Positions 63,001 through 64,000 of a DNA stretch of 64,000 bases are shown one piece after another. The notes under the pieces are model-generated. The model ran no database searches. It had not been told where the DNA came from and was given only the letters and a program-made list of their open reading frames with translations. The stretch's first letter is position 1. The number at the start of each line of letters is the position of its first letter. The DNA comes from Telmatactis stephensoni. Lineage: Eukaryota; Cnidaria; Anthozoa; Actiniaria; Isophelliidae. The translations under genes and the position numbers were made by a program. The DNA lies in NCBI GenBank assembly GCA_029948255.1, contig JALIZF010001258.1, forward strand, positions 62,001 to 126,000, given 5' to 3'.

Positions 63001-64000
63001 GACAACCTTTTTTGAAATAGGTATATACGCCGGCAAGCGTGTCATTATAAATTATTTGATTTATCGAAATTCACTATCAAATTCGTCACATCGATTTTAG
63101 TAAAAATGCAAAGTTTCGAGGAGATTGCTCTTAAACTGAAAAAGAGGTGAATTTTTACAACTTAGTATTTTTACACTATATTTTTATAAAGAAATATACG
63201 CTGGACGGGCATCACATGCCCGGCGAGCCTCGTTGTCATGCAAAACATACATTTCTTTATAAAAATTCCACAAAAATATCTAGCTTATAATTTCATAACT
63301 TCGTCAGTTTAAGGGCAACCTTTACGAAACTCTGCAATTTTACTAATATCGATGTGGTGAATCTGATAGTGAATTTGGTTTTTCGATAGATAAAATATTT
63401 TATAATGTCACGTTAGCGTAAGGGTCTAATTGACCAACAGATGTATCGAAAGTTGATTGACTGATCGACTGACTGAATGCCGCTTGATCGAATGAGTGGC
63501 TCATGATTGTTTGTTAGTTAATTCAGAATGAGTAATCGCAAAGTGTACATATGTTTATTCGATCCCGTTGTTCAACATTCGTTATATAGCTATTTCGAAA
63601 AAGGTTGACGGGGTGAACGGCAAATAGCGCTCGGCGATTGGTGATTGCACGACCGAAAGGAACTGTAGACACACCATTAGACCGCTATCCGACGCGGAGA
63701 TATGAATCGCCTATCGACCACTTTGTCCAATAAGGTCTTTACTGCATAGTACCGGCATTGCTTGGGTATTTAATGACTGAAAATGAAGCAATTCTTGTTT
63801 CCCCAAATTTCCTTTGGGTCGTGCAATCACCACTAAATCGTCGATTGCCATTCGCCCAGTCAACCTTTTTTGAAATAGCTATATATTTTCATGATATAGA
63901 GCAATTGTTAAGATAACCCATGAATTGCTAATTAATATTAATTGAATAACAATACTCACATAATCTCATTCTTTTTTTAGCTCCACAGATCCAAATCTAG
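57861..64000 (+). CDS. secreted or membrane protein with signal peptide and tandem F5/8 type C (discoidin) domains, 3' incomplete
   Basis: Exons: 57861-57917, 58556-58586, 60402-60670, 61523-61667, 62300-62558, and probably 63981-64000. All junctions are AG/GT and phases agree. The first two exons give MTLLHKDFAKHTLFAVIVLV then YFVQAVTSS, a signal peptide. Domain 1 (about residues 30-168) has AGGWCVLRSDHDFLQVDL, FEMRITGVATQ, KYSLKFSVDHTDW and VRFQPLD, ending RVEVYGCQ. Domain 2 begins QPLGIEDGRIPDSSMWAT, with ARLNSNTSWTA, AHLRVDLGKVYNIDGILSQG, and runs off the end. The first domain lacks the usual opening C-x-LG segment. The second starts without its own cysteine, directly after the GC of the first. 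Such domains bind carbohydrate, lipid or collagen at the cell surface. The full protein type cannot be decided. The last exon is the least certain. Confidence 0.85.
58203..58471. mobile_element. foldback family B member
   Basis: Ends tatatagctatttcaattaa / ttaattgaattagctatata, then cgttgtt / aacaacg-type pairing and aaaggctaaagcct palindromic pieces. It lies in the first intron of the discoidin gene. Confidence 0.85.
58587..60276. other. second discoidin-gene intron, no other gene seen
   Basis: Contains a (TTG)n microsatellite (60,030-60,075) and a pyrimidine-rich patch near 59,625-59,690. No other supported feature. Confidence 0.5.
60277..60360 (+). mobile_element. retroposon 3' tail with (ATT)n end
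   Basis: gcgcatttgatcata ... atggaaaatgcgcgttata, then taataaatattattattatt. Same module as the minus-strand copy at 1,562-1,637. It ends about 40 bp before a coding exon. Confidence 0.6.
61095..61239. mobile_element. 145-bp foldback MITE, ~44-bp arms
   Basis: Ends cacagggagcccaagctcga / tcgagcttgggctccctgtg, pairing on through tatttgcata and tagtaaatgt. The flanks aactaac / aactacc may be an imperfect TSD. A lone end, ccacaggaagcccaaac, sits at 61,717. Confidence 0.88.
62012..62277. mobile_element. 266-bp MITE with TAA TSD, aggcccggacacac ends
   Basis: Ends aggcccggacacac / gtgtgtccgggcct. The interior is built from repeated ttgcgcgcaaca and its complement. TAA flanks both sides (62,009-62,011 and 62,278-62,280), as for PIF/Harbinger insertions. 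It ends 22 bp before a coding exon. Confidence 0.88.
62730..63027. mobile_element. foldback family B member, longest arms
   Basis: Ends tatatacctatttcaaaaaa / ttttttgaaataggtatata, continuing ggttgtcctcag / ctgaggacaacc and through atgcatactgcatagtgaat. Arms are about 65 bp. Confidence 0.93.
63061..63391. mobile_element. 331-bp long-arm foldback element
   Basis: Ends ttatcgaaattcactatca / gatagtgaatttggtttttcg, then cacatcga / tcgatgtg, with an inner hairpin around gggcatcacatgcccg. Third member of the group at 29,461 and 47,424. Confidence 0.8.
63583..63885. mobile_element. foldback family B member
   Basis: Ends tatatagctatttcgaaaaa / tttttgaaatagctatata, then ggttgac / gtcaacc, and inner ggtgattgcacgacc / gggtcgtgcaatcacc. 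Confidence 0.92.

Overview
This is animal nuclear DNA: AT-rich, with many short exons separated by introns full of repeats. I infer an anthozoan cnidarian, most likely a stony coral. The basis is an intronless rhodopsin-family GPCR, single-copy-style ferlin and GRK genes with short phase-conserved exons, and an exceptional load of short foldback transposons. The species cannot be read from the sequence, and no database was searched.

Layout. Positions 1-3,865: a five-copy 93-bp satellite, a 172-bp tandem duplication and a retroposon tail, no gene. Positions 3,866-4,906: a complete single-exon class A GPCR. Positions 4,907-16,079: no coding exon found; a tRNA-derived SINE, tandem duplications, a 13-bp minisatellite, and MITE-like elements, two of them with target-site duplications. 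Positions 16,080-27,814 (+): the last 16 exons (580 residues) of a type-1 ferlin (dysferlin/myoferlin-like), with two C-terminal C2 regions and the tail-anchor membrane helix; its N-terminal two-thirds is not seen upstream. Positions 33,586-49,276 (+): a complete 16-exon G-protein-coupled receptor kinase of the GRK4/5/6 class, 577 residues, with two alternative candidate terminal exons. Positions 53,871-54,120 (+): one isolated polycystin-domain exon squeezed between a (TAAA)n tract and a foldback transposon that sits exactly on its splice donor. Positions 57,861-64,000 (+): the 5' part of a secreted or membrane protein with a signal peptide and at least two F5/8 type C (discoidin) domains, running off the window end.

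The genes do not form a functional cluster. The GPCR and the GRK belong to the same general pathway (the kinase phosphorylates activated receptors), but their proximity is probably chance. The strongest signal outside the genes is transposon structure: at least eight families of short non-autonomous elements with inverted termini, several in multiple copies, some nested in each other or in tandem repeats, nearly all in introns or between genes. Many apparent open frames come from these palindromes or from microsatellites and are not genes.
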